Shown: positions 7,506-15,171, numbered from the stretch's first letter. The stretch is DNA of 36,239 nucleotides from Methanobacteriota archaeon (GCA_020347565.1 CP070732.1:307582-343820), one strand, 5' to 3'. Notes: a model not told the origin generated them from the sequence alone. Translations and numbers: made by a program.

Positions 7506-7530
7506 AGCGGCCGTACTATTTATGACCGCT
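7506..7530. promoter_or_regulatory. Shared divergent promoter inside an inverted repeat
   Basis: An AT-rich core (ACTATTTATGA, 7515-7525) can serve as TATA box in both directions, towards ATG 7492 on the minus strand and towards 7556/7574 on the plus strand. It is framed by AGCGGCC (7506-7512) and GACCGCT (7524-7530), an inverted repeat with one mismatch. The sequence is seen; operator function is inference. Confidence 0.4.
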
Positions 7531-7573
7531 GGGCCCAGCAACTCGGAAATAAGACGTGGTCCATAACGGTCAC

Positions 7574-7804
7574 ATGAGCCGGGTGAGCGAGGGTCCCGCC
7601 GACCCTGAATACACGCCGGAGGAACGAAAGGTACTGGCTTCGCTGAGGAAGGAATCGGGCCGCACCTGCAGTCACTGCAGGTGGTATTCCGACAGGGGCA
7701 GGCACAGGGGGTGCTTCCCGAACGGCAAGTACCGGAAGTTTCTCTCCGAGTCGGAGTTCGACGCTGGTTGTGAGCTGTTCAGCCGACAGGAGCGCGACGA
7801 CTGA
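7574..7804 (+). CDS. Small four-cysteine protein, unrecognised
   Basis: This small soluble protein of 76 residues starts at ATG 7574; an in-frame GTG at 7556 would add six residues. Four cysteines (about residues 32, 35, 47 and 66) form a C-x2-C-x11-C-x18-C pattern, set in aromatic and basic sequence (CSHCRWYSDRGRHRGC, then FDAGCELF). This is enough for a single zinc or iron-sulfur site. The N-terminal third is helical and charged. I do not recognise the family. It is transcribed from the bidirectional promoter at 7506-7530 and is convergent with the PAS gene (43-nt gap). The non-random cysteine and glycine placement argues for a real gene. Confidence 0.7.
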   Translation: MSRVSEGPADPEYTPEERKVLASLRKESGRTCSHCRWYSDRGRHRGCFPNGKYRKFLSESEFDAGCELFSRQERDD

Positions 7805-7847
7805 CGCGGTGTCCGTCCCGCCTGTTTCGAAGCGGCAAACGCGAAAG

Positions 7848-8246
7848 TCAGTCCAGGATTCTTCTCTGACCCGTGAGCGACTGGATTTCCGTTATGTCCT
7901 GCGAGGCCTCCAGACAGCCGAGGTATTCGCCGGAGGGAGAACGAAGGGCGTAGTACTCTATCATCACCTTTCGCTGACCCTCCCCTTCGCCAACGTCGAT
8001 CCAGAATCTCGCCTTGTCGCGCTTCCCTTCCTTCATCTCTGTCAGTAGCTGGACGACCTTGTCGAGCGACTTCTCCGGATGACAGTCTCTGACGTTCCGA
8101 CCAACGACACCCTCCGGCCTCTTGAAGATCCTCGTTTCGTGCTTGTTCCAGGCGACGACGTTGTCGTCGCCGTCGACGACCGAGAACTCGACCGGAATGG
8201 TTTCGAGGAAAGCCGCAAGGGCATCTTCCGCCAACCTGCCTCTCAT
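7848..8246 (-). CDS. Stand-alone PAS domain protein (DUF438-associated PAS type)
   Basis: This protein of 132 residues consists almost only of a PAS sensor domain. The sequence IPVEFSVVDGDDNVVAWNK, then RPEGVVGRNVRDCHPEKS, then DKARFWIDVGEG and finally LGCLEASQDITEIQSL, follows the PAS domain found at the C-terminus of DUF438/hemerythrin-type proteins. In those proteins the CHP motif contributes to a ligand site. Here the DUF438 and hemerythrin parts are missing, and the gene starts just before the PAS fold, so it looks like a genuine single-domain version. A TATA-like element (rc of about 8279-8288) lies about 35 nt before the ATG. Ligand and partner are unknown. Confidence 0.88.
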   Translation of the reverse strand: MRGRLAEDALAAFLETIPVEFSVVDGDDNVVAWNKHETRIFKRPEGVVGRNVRDCHPEKSLDKVVQLLTEMKEGKRDKARFWIDVGEGEGQRKVMIEYYALRSPSGEYLGCLEASQDITEIQSLTGQRRILD

Positions 8247-8500
8247 GATCGAACCCGTGAGGAGGACTGCCGCACAGGTATAATATGTTGATGTCCCCAG
8301 TTCCGTCTATGCAGCGGCAACGTCAAGATACCTCGATGATCTTCGTTCCGGGGTTCACGATGGCTTCGCCTCGCAAGCTCGAACCAGTTCGTGCGCCCTC
8401 AACAGCATTCCCTCCCTGAAGCCTGGCGAACAGGCTGCTTCCCGAGCAGTCTTCGAAATTGATAAGTATCAACATGCTCCTCTCGACCGGGGGATCTTGG

Positions 8501-8938
8501 GTGGCGAAGTGTTCCTATTGTGGAGCGTTGAATGCGCCTGACCTAGATAATTGCGGGAACTGTGGTGGTTCGCTGCTTGACGATGGGCTGCAGTCCGGAG
8601 AGGATGCTCAGCCGGGAAGCACCGGGTCGAATGGCGGGACTCAAATACGCAATACATGGTCTGGTGTTGGGCCCTTGCTGGGGACGGACTCTGTGGAGGA
8701 GTCCGTCTACTCGATTGCGGTGAACACTCGCAGGATATTCATCGTCCTGCTGACGGGCCTCTTGTTTGCAGCAGTGGTGCTTACTGCTACGTTGATCTCA
8801 TCCTTTGCTATCATATCCGATCCGGATGACTACTCAGGATATGCGAACGCTATCCTGATCACTCCTTTCGTCGGTCTTGTTGTCCTTGCTGTGGGCATAT
8901 TGTACGCTGTACGCTCAAAGCGCCTCAGCCACGTCTAG
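8501..8938 (+). CDS. Zinc-ribbon membrane protein
   Basis: This protein of 145 residues carries an N-terminal zinc ribbon (CSYC...NCGNC, within the first 25 residues). A flexible Gly/Ser/Asp-rich linker follows (about 28-60), then two hydrophobic helices (about 78-102 and 114-135) and a basic end. GTG 8501 is chosen as start. A TATA-like TTGATAAGTATC at 8459-8470 would start transcription near 8490, which excludes the in-frame TTG 8459 and ATG 8474. In addition, GGGGGAT precedes the GTG. Only the zinc ribbon suggests a role in nucleic-acid or protein contact. It has no obvious operon partner; tRNA-Leu lies downstream on the other strand. Confidence 0.75.
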   Translation: MAKCSYCGALNAPDLDNCGNCGGSLLDDGLQSGEDAQPGSTGSNGGTQIRNTWSGVGPLLGTDSVEESVYSIAVNTRRIFIVLLTGLLFAAVVLTATLISSFAIISDPDDYSGYANAILITPFVGLVVLAVGILYAVRSKRLSHV

Positions 8939-9005
8939 TGATTGCAGATCGCTGTGGGAGAGGGAAGCGTCGCATGATCTGCAGGTAAGCCTGCAAGCGC
9001 CAGTG

Positions 9006-9093
9006 TGGTGCAGGGGCGCGGATTCGAACCGCGGAACCACTTCTGGACAAGGTCCTAAGCCTTGCGCCGTTGACCGGGCTTGGCTACCCCTGC
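9006..9093 (-). tRNA. tRNA-Leu (anticodon TAG)
   Basis: The minus strand folds as a class II tRNA. The acceptor strand GCAGGGG (from 9093) pairs with CCCCTGC, the anticodon stem CAAGG/CCTTG encloses CTTAGGA (anticodon TAG, reading CUA and related Leu codons), a long variable arm follows, and the T arm is CGCGGTTCGAATCCGCG. The discriminator is A (9009), and CCA is encoded at 9006-9008. No intron is present. A TATA-like TTAAAATAAC lies on the minus strand about 35 nt upstream and overlaps the stop codon of the neighbouring COG1325 gene. Confidence 0.96.
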
Positions 9094-9130
9094 GGATTGG
9101 AGTCTCCGGTTAGATGTCCGCATAGTTATT

Positions 9131-9595
9131 TTAAGGAATCGTGGACGCCCCGTCCGTCAGCGCCTGACCCGCGATGTCTCTTAGCATCTCAGAGGCGATC
9201 CTCAAAGCCGCCTCCTTCTTCGCCGGGAACACCCTCAGCTTGATTCTCAGCGCGACCGCGTCGTCAGTGCCTGCGAGTCGTATCTCTCCGAGAAACGCTC
9301 TCTGCTTGTCCACCCTAAGGAAGAGGTTGCACGAGTCGTCTATCCTCTCTTCCAGGGTCTTCGCGAGGACGTCCAGCTCGTCAGGCGGGAGGCGCCTCAG
9401 CAGAGCTTTCGGAAGATCCGCTGACGAGGTCTTCGCCTCGATGACGACTATCTCGTTCCCGTGGTGCCCGACGGTGTGCCTCCTGTCCAGCTCGGAGTCG
9501 CCGAACACCTCTCTGATCGCCTTCTCGACTCTGTCCAACCGCTCCGTGGCGTGGCATAGCGCTCGACCGTGCATCGACGAGGACGCGGCGCCCAT
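9131..9595 (-). CDS. COG1325-type RNA-binding protein (predicted exosome-associated)
   Basis: The sequence resembles the archaeal COG1325 family, predicted RNA-binding proteins with an exosome link. Typical elements are HGRALCHATERLDRVEKAI at the N-terminus, TVGHHGNEIVVIEAKT in the middle and NLFLRVDKQRAFLGEIRL towards the C-terminal third. The open frame extends to 9649, but a TATA-like TTTACATA (rc of 9618-9625) lies 27 nt before ATG 9595. That ATG is therefore probably a leaderless start (154 residues). The N-terminal extension would lie inside the promoter. It stands alone, between tRNA-Leu and the divergent por operon. Biochemical function is not established; the exosome link is a family-level prediction. 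Confidence 0.82.
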   Translation of the reverse strand: MGAASSSMHGRALCHATERLDRVEKAIREVFGDSELDRRHTVGHHGNEIVVIEAKTSSADLPKALLRRLPPDELDVLAKTLEERIDDSCNLFLRVDKQRAFLGEIRLAGTDDAVALRIKLRVFPAKKEAALRIASEMLRDIAGQALTDGASTIP

Positions 9596-9736
9596 GAGTA
9601 GACTGAACGTCGACCGATTATGTAAACCCAATCGACACGTCAATGTCACATGGTGACATCCAGATGGGTAGCATCCCTGTAGTTCGGTGAATGATTAATA
9701 TCTACTAGACGATAACACGTCGAACGGGTGCATTCT

Positions 9737-10294
9737 ATGATCGAGGTCAGGTTCCACGGAAGGGGCGGCCAGGGTGCGGTCGTTGCATCCGAGGTCCTGG
9801 CGAACGCGGCCTTCAGGGAAGGATACGAGGTGGCGTCGTTCCCGTACTTCGGCGTCGAGCGGCGGGGCGCGCCCGTCGCCGCATATGCGAGGATCGATGA
9901 CAAGCCCATCAGGATCAGGTCCAGCATATACGAGCCTGACTACGTGGTCATCCTGGACAACTCCCTGTTGAAAGGAGTGAGCCTCCTGGAAGGCCTCAAA
10001 CCTGGAGGCACTGTCATGATCAACTACCCGGACGATGAGAAGTTGGACAACGTTCGGCCGGAGTACAGGTACTACACGCTCGACGCGACGGCGATCGCCG
10101 CGTCGCACGGCATAGGCTCGAAGGTTGCGCCGATAGTGAATACGTCTATAATGGGTGGCTTCGCCAAGATATGCGACATGGTCTCCCTGGACGCCATGCT
10201 CGAGAGCATCCGCGAGAAGGCCCCAGTGAAGAAGGACGAGAACGTGGCGGCCGCGAGGGAGGCCTACGAGCGCACGAGGGTGGTGAGAGCCTGA
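9737..10294 (+). CDS. porC: Pyruvate/2-oxoacid ferredoxin oxidoreductase, gamma subunit
   Basis: This is the gamma subunit of the four-subunit 2-oxoacid:ferredoxin oxidoreductase, which interconverts pyruvate plus CoA with acetyl-CoA, CO2 and reduced ferredoxin. The 185-residue protein opens with the signature MIEVRFHGRGGQGAV and continues with FPYFGVERRGAPV, both hallmarks of the POR gamma domain. ATG 9737 is chosen over GTG 9728 because the conserved domain starts there. A TATA-like GATTAATATC lies at about 9691-9700. It is the first gene of a tight porC-porD-porA-porB operon. Pyruvate is the likeliest substrate given the gene order and the beta-subunit motif; another 2-oxoacid is possible. 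Confidence 0.93.
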   Translation: MIEVRFHGRGGQGAVVASEVLANAAFREGYEVASFPYFGVERRGAPVAAYARIDDKPIRIRSSIYEPDYVVILDNSLLKGVSLLEGLKPGGTVMINYPDDEKLDNVRPEYRYYTLDATAIAASHGIGSKVAPIVNTSIMGGFAKICDMVSLDAMLESIREKAPVKKDENVAAAREAYERTRVVRA

Positions 10295-10560
10295 CGGACT
10301 CGTACGAGGACCTGCCGAGGACGCCCATATCGAGCGCGCCGAGCACAATCAACATAACCGGCCTGTGGCGCGTCATCAGGCCGGTCGTGGACCTCGAGAA
10401 GTGCAGGAAGTGCACGCTCTGCTGGAAATTCTGTCCGGATGCGGCGATAGAACTCGTGGACGGATTGCCTGTCATAGACCTCGATTTCTGCAAGGGCTGC
10501 GGCATATGCGCGAACGAGTGCCCGACGAAGTGCATAACGATGGTGAAGGAGGGCGAGTGA
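10291..10560 (+). CDS. porD: Pyruvate/2-oxoacid ferredoxin oxidoreductase, delta (ferredoxin) subunit; CTG start
   Basis: This is the 2x[4Fe-4S] electron-transfer subunit. Two cluster motifs are intact, CRKCTLCWKFCP and CKGCGICANECP, each C-x2-C-x2-C-x3-C-P. The frame is open far upstream into porC. The conserved PorD-like N-terminus (TDSYEDLPRTPIS) begins right after CTG 10291-10293, and no ATG, GTG or TTG lies between the porC end and a GTG close to the first cysteine motif. The CTG overlaps the porC stop as CTGA, in the same arrangement as the common ATGA overlap, and GGTGGTGAG lies just upstream as ribosome binding site. This gives 89 residues, normal for PorD. The gene is certain; CTG initiation is a strong inference. 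Confidence 0.92.
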   Translation: MTDSYEDLPRTPISSAPSTINITGLWRVIRPVVDLEKCRKCTLCWKFCPDAAIELVDGLPVIDLDFCKGCGICANECPTKCITMVKEGE

Positions 10561-10561
10561 C

Positions 10562-11752
10562 ATGAGGAAGGTGATGACGGGCAACTACGCCTCCGCGTAC
10601 GGCGCCAAAGCCGCGCGCGCGCAGGTTATAGCGGCATACCCCATCACCCCGCAGACATCCATCGTTGAGAAGCTTGCGGACTTCGTGGCGTCGGGCGAGC
10701 TGGATGCCAAGTTCATCCCAGTCGAGAGCGAGCACTCCGCCATGGCGGCGTGCGTCTCTGCGTCGATCGGTGGCGCGAGGACGTATACGGCGACGAGCTC
10801 GCATGGGCTCACGCTCATGCACGAGGTCTTGATATGGGCGTCCAGTGCCCGTCAGCCCGTGGTCATGACGAACGTCAGCAGGGCGATGGCGCCCCCGTGG
10901 AGCGTTTGGGCGGACCATATGGACTCCGTCGCCCAGAGGGACACCGGCTGGCTGCAGTTCTTCTGCGAGAGCAATCAGGAGGTGCTGGACACGATCGTGA
11001 TGGCCTACAAGGTTGGCGAGAGCAGGGATGTCATGCTCCCGGCGATGATTATCGAGGATGCGTTCATCCTGTCGCACACCTCTGAGCCGGTCGACGTACC
11101 AGAGCAGGACGCCGTAGATTCCTTCCTTCCAGGCTTCGACCCCGACATCAAGCTCGAGATCGGAAAGCCGATGGGCTTCGGCTCGCTCGTGAAGCCCGAC
11201 CAGTACATGGAGTTCAGATACAAGGCGATGCTCGCGATGACGCGCGCGCGTACGCGCATCGCGGAGGTCGAGAGGGAGTTCGAGGAAGCTTTCGGAAGGG
11301 GCTACGGAGGGCTCCTGGACGAGTACAGGTGCGAGGACGCCGATGCCGTGCTGGTCATCGCGGGGTCCGCCGCCGGAACGGCGCGGCACGTGGTCGACGA
11401 GCTGAGGAGCAGGGGCCTGAGGGTCGGGATGGCTCGGCTCAGGACCTTCAGGCCTTTCCCGCACGACGAGTTCAGGGCGCTAGCCAAGCGCATCCCTGGC
11501 ATCGCCGTCCTGGACAGAAGCTACACATACGGTGCTTCCGGCGCCTTCTACACGGAGATACGCGGCTCGGTGGGCCCGGAGGAGGACGTCGCGGTCATGA
11601 AGAACTACATCGCCGGCCTCGGCGGGAGGGACATCACGCCGAAGGCGATCGAGCGCGTGTTCGAAGACATCCTCTCACTTAAGAGCCAGAGCCAGGTCCC
11701 TCAGGAGCCGGAATGGATCGGCATGAAGGGGATGGAAGGGAGGATGCGCTGA
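10562..11752 (+). CDS. porA: Pyruvate/2-oxoacid ferredoxin oxidoreductase, alpha subunit
   Basis: This 396-residue alpha subunit contains the pyrimidine-binding TPP domain and domain II of the enzyme. The N-terminal part has AYPITPQTSIVEKLADF and the glutamate-containing ESEHSAMAACVSASIGGARTYTATSSHGL region typical of the family. The C-terminal part has the transketolase-C-like strand ADAVLVIAGSAAGTARHVVDELRSRG and VAVLDRSYTYGASG-like sequence. The start is ATG 10562, one base after the porD stop. It ends in a TGATG overlap with porB, so all four subunits are translated as a coupled operon. Confidence 0.96.
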   Translation: MRKVMTGNYASAYGAKAARAQVIAAYPITPQTSIVEKLADFVASGELDAKFIPVESEHSAMAACVSASIGGARTYTATSSHGLTLMHEVLIWASSARQPVVMTNVSRAMAPPWSVWADHMDSVAQRDTGWLQFFCESNQEVLDTIVMAYKVGESRDVMLPAMIIEDAFILSHTSEPVDVPEQDAVDSFLPGFDPDIKLEIGKPMGFGSLVKPDQYMEFRYKAMLAMTRARTRIAEVEREFEEAFGRGYGGLLDEYRCEDADAVLVIAGSAAGTARHVVDELRSRGLRVGMARLRTFRPFPHDEFRALAKRIPGIAVLDRSYTYGASGAFYTEIRGSVGPEEDVAVMKNYIAGLGGRDITPKAIERVFEDILSLKSQSQVPQEPEWIGMKGMEGRMR

Positions 11753-12651
11753 TGTGCCCGACGACGATCCCGGAGGAGGAGCACGCCCATCCCGGCAACA
11801 CGGGATGTCCTGGATGCGGGGCAAACCTCGTCATGAGATACCTCCTGAAGGGACTCGGGGAGCGCACGGTGATATCGATACCAGCCTGCTGCTGGGCCGT
11901 CATGCCGGGCTATTATCCCAGTCACTGTCTGAAGGTCCCGATGGTGTACTGCGCTTTCGAGGCGACAGGCGCGTCGATCTCCGGCATACGCGCGGCGCTC
12001 GACGTCAGGGGCGAGGAGGACGTCACCGTGGTGGGCTTCGCCGGCGACGGCGGCACCGTCGACATAGGCCTGCAAGCGCTCTCGGGGGCCGCGGAGCGCG
12101 AGACGGACGCGATATACGTGATGTACGACAACGAGGCGTACATGAACACCGGGATTCAGAGGAGCGGCTCCACGCCCTGGGGGGCGTGGACCACGACGAC
12201 GCCCGTCGGGCCCACGAAGGACTACAAGCGCGAGCCGAAGAAGGACATAATGGCCATCATGCGTGCGCACGGAGTGCCTTACGCAGCCACCGTCTCCGTG
12301 TCGCACCCTGAGGACTTCGTCAAGAAGGCCAGGAAGGCGCGGGATATTAGTGGCTTCAGGTTCATACACGCCCTCTCGCCGTGCCCTCCGGGGTGGCGGC
12401 TGAACCCGATGAAGACCATCGAGGTGGCACGCAGCGCGGTCAACACGAGGGTATTCCCGCTGTATGAGGTGGAGGGCGGCAGGGTCAACATAACCCGGAA
12501 GGTCAAGGGACGGCCCGTGGCGGAGTACTTGTCCATGCAGGGCAGGTTCTCGCACCTGACGGAGGAGGAGGTCGCCGCCATCCAGAGGACGGTGGACCAG
12601 GCGTGGTCCGTGCTCGAGCGCGAAGCCGAGGCGTGTGACGATAGGTCATAG
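11752..12651 (+). CDS. porB: Pyruvate/2-oxoacid ferredoxin oxidoreductase, beta subunit
   Basis: This 299-residue beta subunit binds the TPP diphosphate and one [4Fe-4S] cluster. CPGCG near residue 20 and later cysteines provide cluster ligands. The TPP motif is GDGGTVDIG ending in YDNEAYMNTG. SGSTPWGAWTTTTPVG matches what I recall of archaeal pyruvate oxidoreductase beta chains, favouring pyruvate as substrate. The ATG is at 11752, overlapping the porA stop as TGATG; the frame is open upstream to 11713 but that stretch belongs to porA. The last codons overlap the convergent NAD-kinase-like gene by 6 nt. Confidence 0.96.
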   Translation: MCPTTIPEEEHAHPGNTGCPGCGANLVMRYLLKGLGERTVISIPACCWAVMPGYYPSHCLKVPMVYCAFEATGASISGIRAALDVRGEEDVTVVGFAGDGGTVDIGLQALSGAAERETDAIYVMYDNEAYMNTGIQRSGSTPWGAWTTTTPVGPTKDYKREPKKDIMAIMRAHGVPYAATVSVSHPEDFVKKARKARDISGFRFIHALSPCPPGWRLNPMKTIEVARSAVNTRVFPLYEVEGGRVNITRKVKGRPVAEYLSMQGRFSHLTEEEVAAIQRTVDQAWSVLEREAEACDDRS

Positions 12652-13755
12652 GACCTCGAGGAGCGCCCTTCTCCCGTACCCGGTGACGACCCTGATGCGC
12701 CCTCGGAGCAGGTCGTCCATCTGCCGGTCCCCGGTGTCCACCCTCAGCACGGGCGTGTCCCGCAGCTTTGTCGGCGTCGCGACGACCATGATGTTCTCCT
12801 TCCCAACAGCCCTCAGCACATTCGGGGATATCTGCTGGTTCCCTCTTCCGAAAATGAACCCCTGGGACCCGATGGGCGTCACGACGATCCTCGCATCACG
12901 TCGCGTCCGCAGAAGCTCGAGCAGCCCCTCCTCGCCGAGATCCCTCCCGACGGGCTTCCGGTCGACGAAGGCGTCGACTCCCAGGCCCGTCTTCCGCTCG
13001 CCGAGCTCGGAGGCGATGGCCGCCGTCGTGCTTCCAGGGCCAAGCACGTAGAGCACGCCTGACTCCATGTCCTCGGCCACGAACGCTGCTATCTCCTCCG
13101 CCTCCCCGGCGGCGGTGTCGGAGTAGACGGCCTTCGCGGACTGGACGTATCTGACGTCGTCCGGTATGAGCGCGACCGCGTAGAGCCTCACGGACACCTC
13201 ATCCCTCCGGAACGCCTCTTCATCGACGTCCATCACCTCCGCTTCCTTGGTCCTCCATGAGCGGGCGAAGCTCTCGACGAGGTCCGCGGCCTCCTCGGGC
13301 GTGTGGGCGAAGACGGACGAGTGCATCTTGACTCCTGCAGGGATGCCCACGACGGGGACTTCCATATCCGCGATGCTGACGACATCCTTCGCAGTACCAT
13401 CGCCTCCGCAGAACATCAGGAGGTCCGCCTGTGAGTTCATGAGCGCCTCGGTGGCCCGTGCCGTGTCTTCGGGGGTCGTGACGGCCTCATGTGCCGGTCG
13501 GTGGACCACGGACGGTTCGAACCCCTCACCCGATGCCACGCGCTCGCCCATCTCCCCCGCGCTCGTGAGGAGCTCGAGGTCGAGTCCCTTCCGCACGAGC
13601 GCCCTGAGAGCGGTCCCCGCCCTGCCGGGCGAGCGCCTCGGAGCACCTAGGCGGACGGCCGCCTCGAGCGCCTCCGCCCCGTCCGTGCCTTTCAGCCCCA
13701 CGGGTCCGCCCATCCCAGCTATCGGGTTGATCAGGAATCCGATGCGTAGGCTCAC
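12646..13755 (-). CDS. COG3199-type ATP-NAD kinase-like protein
   Basis: The 369-residue protein has the N-terminal motif FLINPIAGMGGPVGLKGTDG and the nucleotide-kinase motif FCGGDGTAKDVV, which define the predicted polyphosphate/ATP-NAD kinase family COG3199. Members are related to NAD kinases and diacylglycerol kinases, but the substrate of this branch is not established. GTG 13755 is chosen as start. TTTTATCG (rc of 13779-13786) lies about 27 nt upstream, predicting a leaderless mRNA, and the family signature begins at residue 4. The open frame beyond it to 13926 overlaps ftsZ and is not coding in this frame. It is convergent with porB (6-nt overlap). Confidence 0.85.
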   Translation of the reverse strand: MSLRIGFLINPIAGMGGPVGLKGTDGAEALEAAVRLGAPRRSPGRAGTALRALVRKGLDLELLTSAGEMGERVASGEGFEPSVVHRPAHEAVTTPEDTARATEALMNSQADLLMFCGGDGTAKDVVSIADMEVPVVGIPAGVKMHSSVFAHTPEEAADLVESFARSWRTKEAEVMDVDEEAFRRDEVSVRLYAVALIPDDVRYVQSAKAVYSDTAAGEAEEIAAFVAEDMESGVLYVLGPGSTTAAIASELGERKTGLGVDAFVDRKPVGRDLGEEGLLELLRTRRDARIVVTPIGSQGFIFGRGNQQISPNVLRAVGKENIMVVATPTKLRDTPVLRVDTGDRQMDDLLRGRIRVVTGYGRRALLEVL

Positions 13756-13894
13756 AGACCGTGATAGGCGCGGCTGCCGATAAAACGGTTGCAGGCTACG
13801 CCCGACGGACGGGCGGAGATGAGTCAGAAGTGAAGGAGAAGAGTGATAAGAGGTTTGTTGGCCAGCGGCGCTCCGTGCGCGCCAGAGCGGTCGT

Positions 13895-14686
13895 TCAGCC
13901 GAACATGCTCGGGCCGAAGCCGTCAATCGGCGGCATAAGGTCGGCGTGTATCAGGCGCTCCTCCTTTGGCTCCGCTGGCGGGAGCACGATCGGCTCGTCG
14001 AACGCGTCGACATATCCGGTTATGTCGTCCATGAGCGTGCTCACGTACGCGCTCGTTTCGTTGCTGATGGTCTGGACGATCTTCATGACGCTGCGCTCCA
14101 TGACCTTCATGGCATCCGACATGGGCAGGTCGCGGGCGCCGTTGATACTCGTCAGCCGGTTGTTGTCGAGCACCACGGTGAAGTCGGCGACGTCCTTGAG
14201 CCTATCCACCCCCTCGTTCGCAACCCTCATCTTCTCCGGCCCTTCTATTTCGAACGGGAGGATTGGCAGCGCGAAAGTCATGGCGTTGAGGTCCTTCGCC
14301 ACGCCGGCGACCACGGGCGACACGCCCGTGCCCGTGCCGCCGCCCATCCCCGCGACGACGAACACGATGTCGTACCCTTTCAGTGCCTCTCGAAGGACAT
14401 GCCTGGCCCTCTCGGCGCAGTGCTCCCCTATCTCCGGGAAGCCGCCCGCATCCCTTCCGAAGGTCACGTCCTTGCCGATCAGGACCCTCTTGTGTGCGTC
14501 CACCTTTCGCAAGTGCTCTTCGTCGGTGTTGACTGCCACGGTCTCAATCCTGTTTGAGCCCCAGTAGATGCCGTGGACGACGTTCGACCCAGCTCCGCCG
14601 CATCCGACCACTGCGATCGCGGGCTCTCCAAGCGTGACACCGAGCGCGTTTATCAGATCTCCAACCTTGCTCCCTTCCTCTGTCAT
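13895..14686 (-). CDS. ftsZ: FtsZ-like GTPase lacking the C-terminal domain
   Basis: This protein belongs to the FtsZ/tubulin family but has only 263 residues, against about 350-380 for FtsZ. The GTPase half is complete: GCGGAGSN at 28-35 (T1), VAVNTDEEHL at 50-59, AGGFPEIGEHCAERA at 80-94, the tubulin signature GMGGGTGTG at 113-121, and DNNRL at 174-178. After helix 7 the usual NxDxxD synergy loop is not recognisable (SAYVSTLMDD around 212-220). The C-terminal beta domain is then missing. A Pro-rich tail follows, ending in IDGFGPSMFG. The downstream DNA holds the NAD-kinase-like promoter and no leftover domain in another frame, so this is not a simple frameshift. It lies 101 nt behind an RHH regulator with no own TATA visible, suggesting an operon. 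It could be a regulatory FtsZ paralogue. Confidence 0.88.
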   Translation of the reverse strand: MTEEGSKVGDLINALGVTLGEPAIAVVGCGGAGSNVVHGIYWGSNRIETVAVNTDEEHLRKVDAHKRVLIGKDVTFGRDAGGFPEIGEHCAERARHVLREALKGYDIVFVVAGMGGGTGTGVSPVVAGVAKDLNAMTFALPILPFEIEGPEKMRVANEGVDRLKDVADFTVVLDNNRLTSINGARDLPMSDAMKVMERSVMKIVQTISNETSAYVSTLMDDITGYVDAFDEPIVLPPAEPKEERLIHADLMPPIDGFGPSMFG

Positions 14687-14787
14687 CTCCTGCTGGCCTC
14701 CGTCTTCTCATCGCCGACGCGGGAGGGCTCTCCGTGCGAGAGGCTTCCCTGTCGGACAATGCGCCCTCAAAGCGGTGCCGTTCCTGT

Positions 14788-15171
14788 TCATGCCTTGGGG
14801 ACTACCTTCATGGCGCTCCTCTGTTGGATCGCGTCCTTCTTCACCGACTCCACGTGCTCCTCGTGGAGGAACTGGTGTCTCGCGCAATCCGCCAGAGCCT
14901 CGGATATCGAGCTGTATATGCCCTCATCCACTAGGTGCGCTACGGTGTCGAACACGAGCGGTGGCAGCTCGACGACGACCTCGTTGGGCTTCCTCGGCAT
15001 CCCCTCGTCCGCGCCTGCGACCTTCGCCTCGAGGTACGCGGAGACTGCGGCGCGGGCCAGCTGCGATCTGTTGGAGAACTCCCGGCTGCCCGCCACGAAC
15101 TCGTCCATCAGCTTGAGGATATCCGAGTCCAGGCGGAGGGTTATGCGCTCGTTCTCCAACATCTCAGGCAT
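14788..15171 (-). CDS. Tandem ribbon-helix-helix regulator, FtsZ-linked
   Basis: This protein of 127 residues appears to have two RHH-like units. The first (about 5-48) has the strand ERITLRLDSDILKLMDEFV and SNRSQLARAAVSAYLEA. The second (about 59-101) has EVVVELPPLVFDTVAHLV and SSISEALADCARHQF. RHH proteins bind short palindromes as dimers. RHH regulators such as haloarchaeal CdrS are known next to ftsZ and control division genes; this gene precedes the FtsZ-like gene in the same direction. ATG 15171 is chosen because the longer frame (ATG 15219) starts only about 12 nt from the TATA box. The C-terminal tail is basic. Autoregulation through the palindrome at 15242-15256 is inferred. Confidence 0.88.
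   Translation of the reverse strand: MPEMLENERITLRLDSDILKLMDEFVAGSREFSNRSQLARAAVSAYLEAKVAGADEGMPRKPNEVVVELPPLVFDTVAHLVDEGIYSSISEALADCARHQFLHEEHVESVKKDAIQQRSAMKVVPKA

Noticed and set aside
10472..11464. 330-codon minus-strand frame opposite porA
   Set aside because: Antisense shadow of a conserved subunit; His/Arg/Pro-rich composition.
13756..13926. 57-codon N-terminal extension of the NAD-kinase-like gene
   Set aside because: It contains the TATA element and overlaps the end of ftsZ; the conserved motif starts right after GTG 13755.
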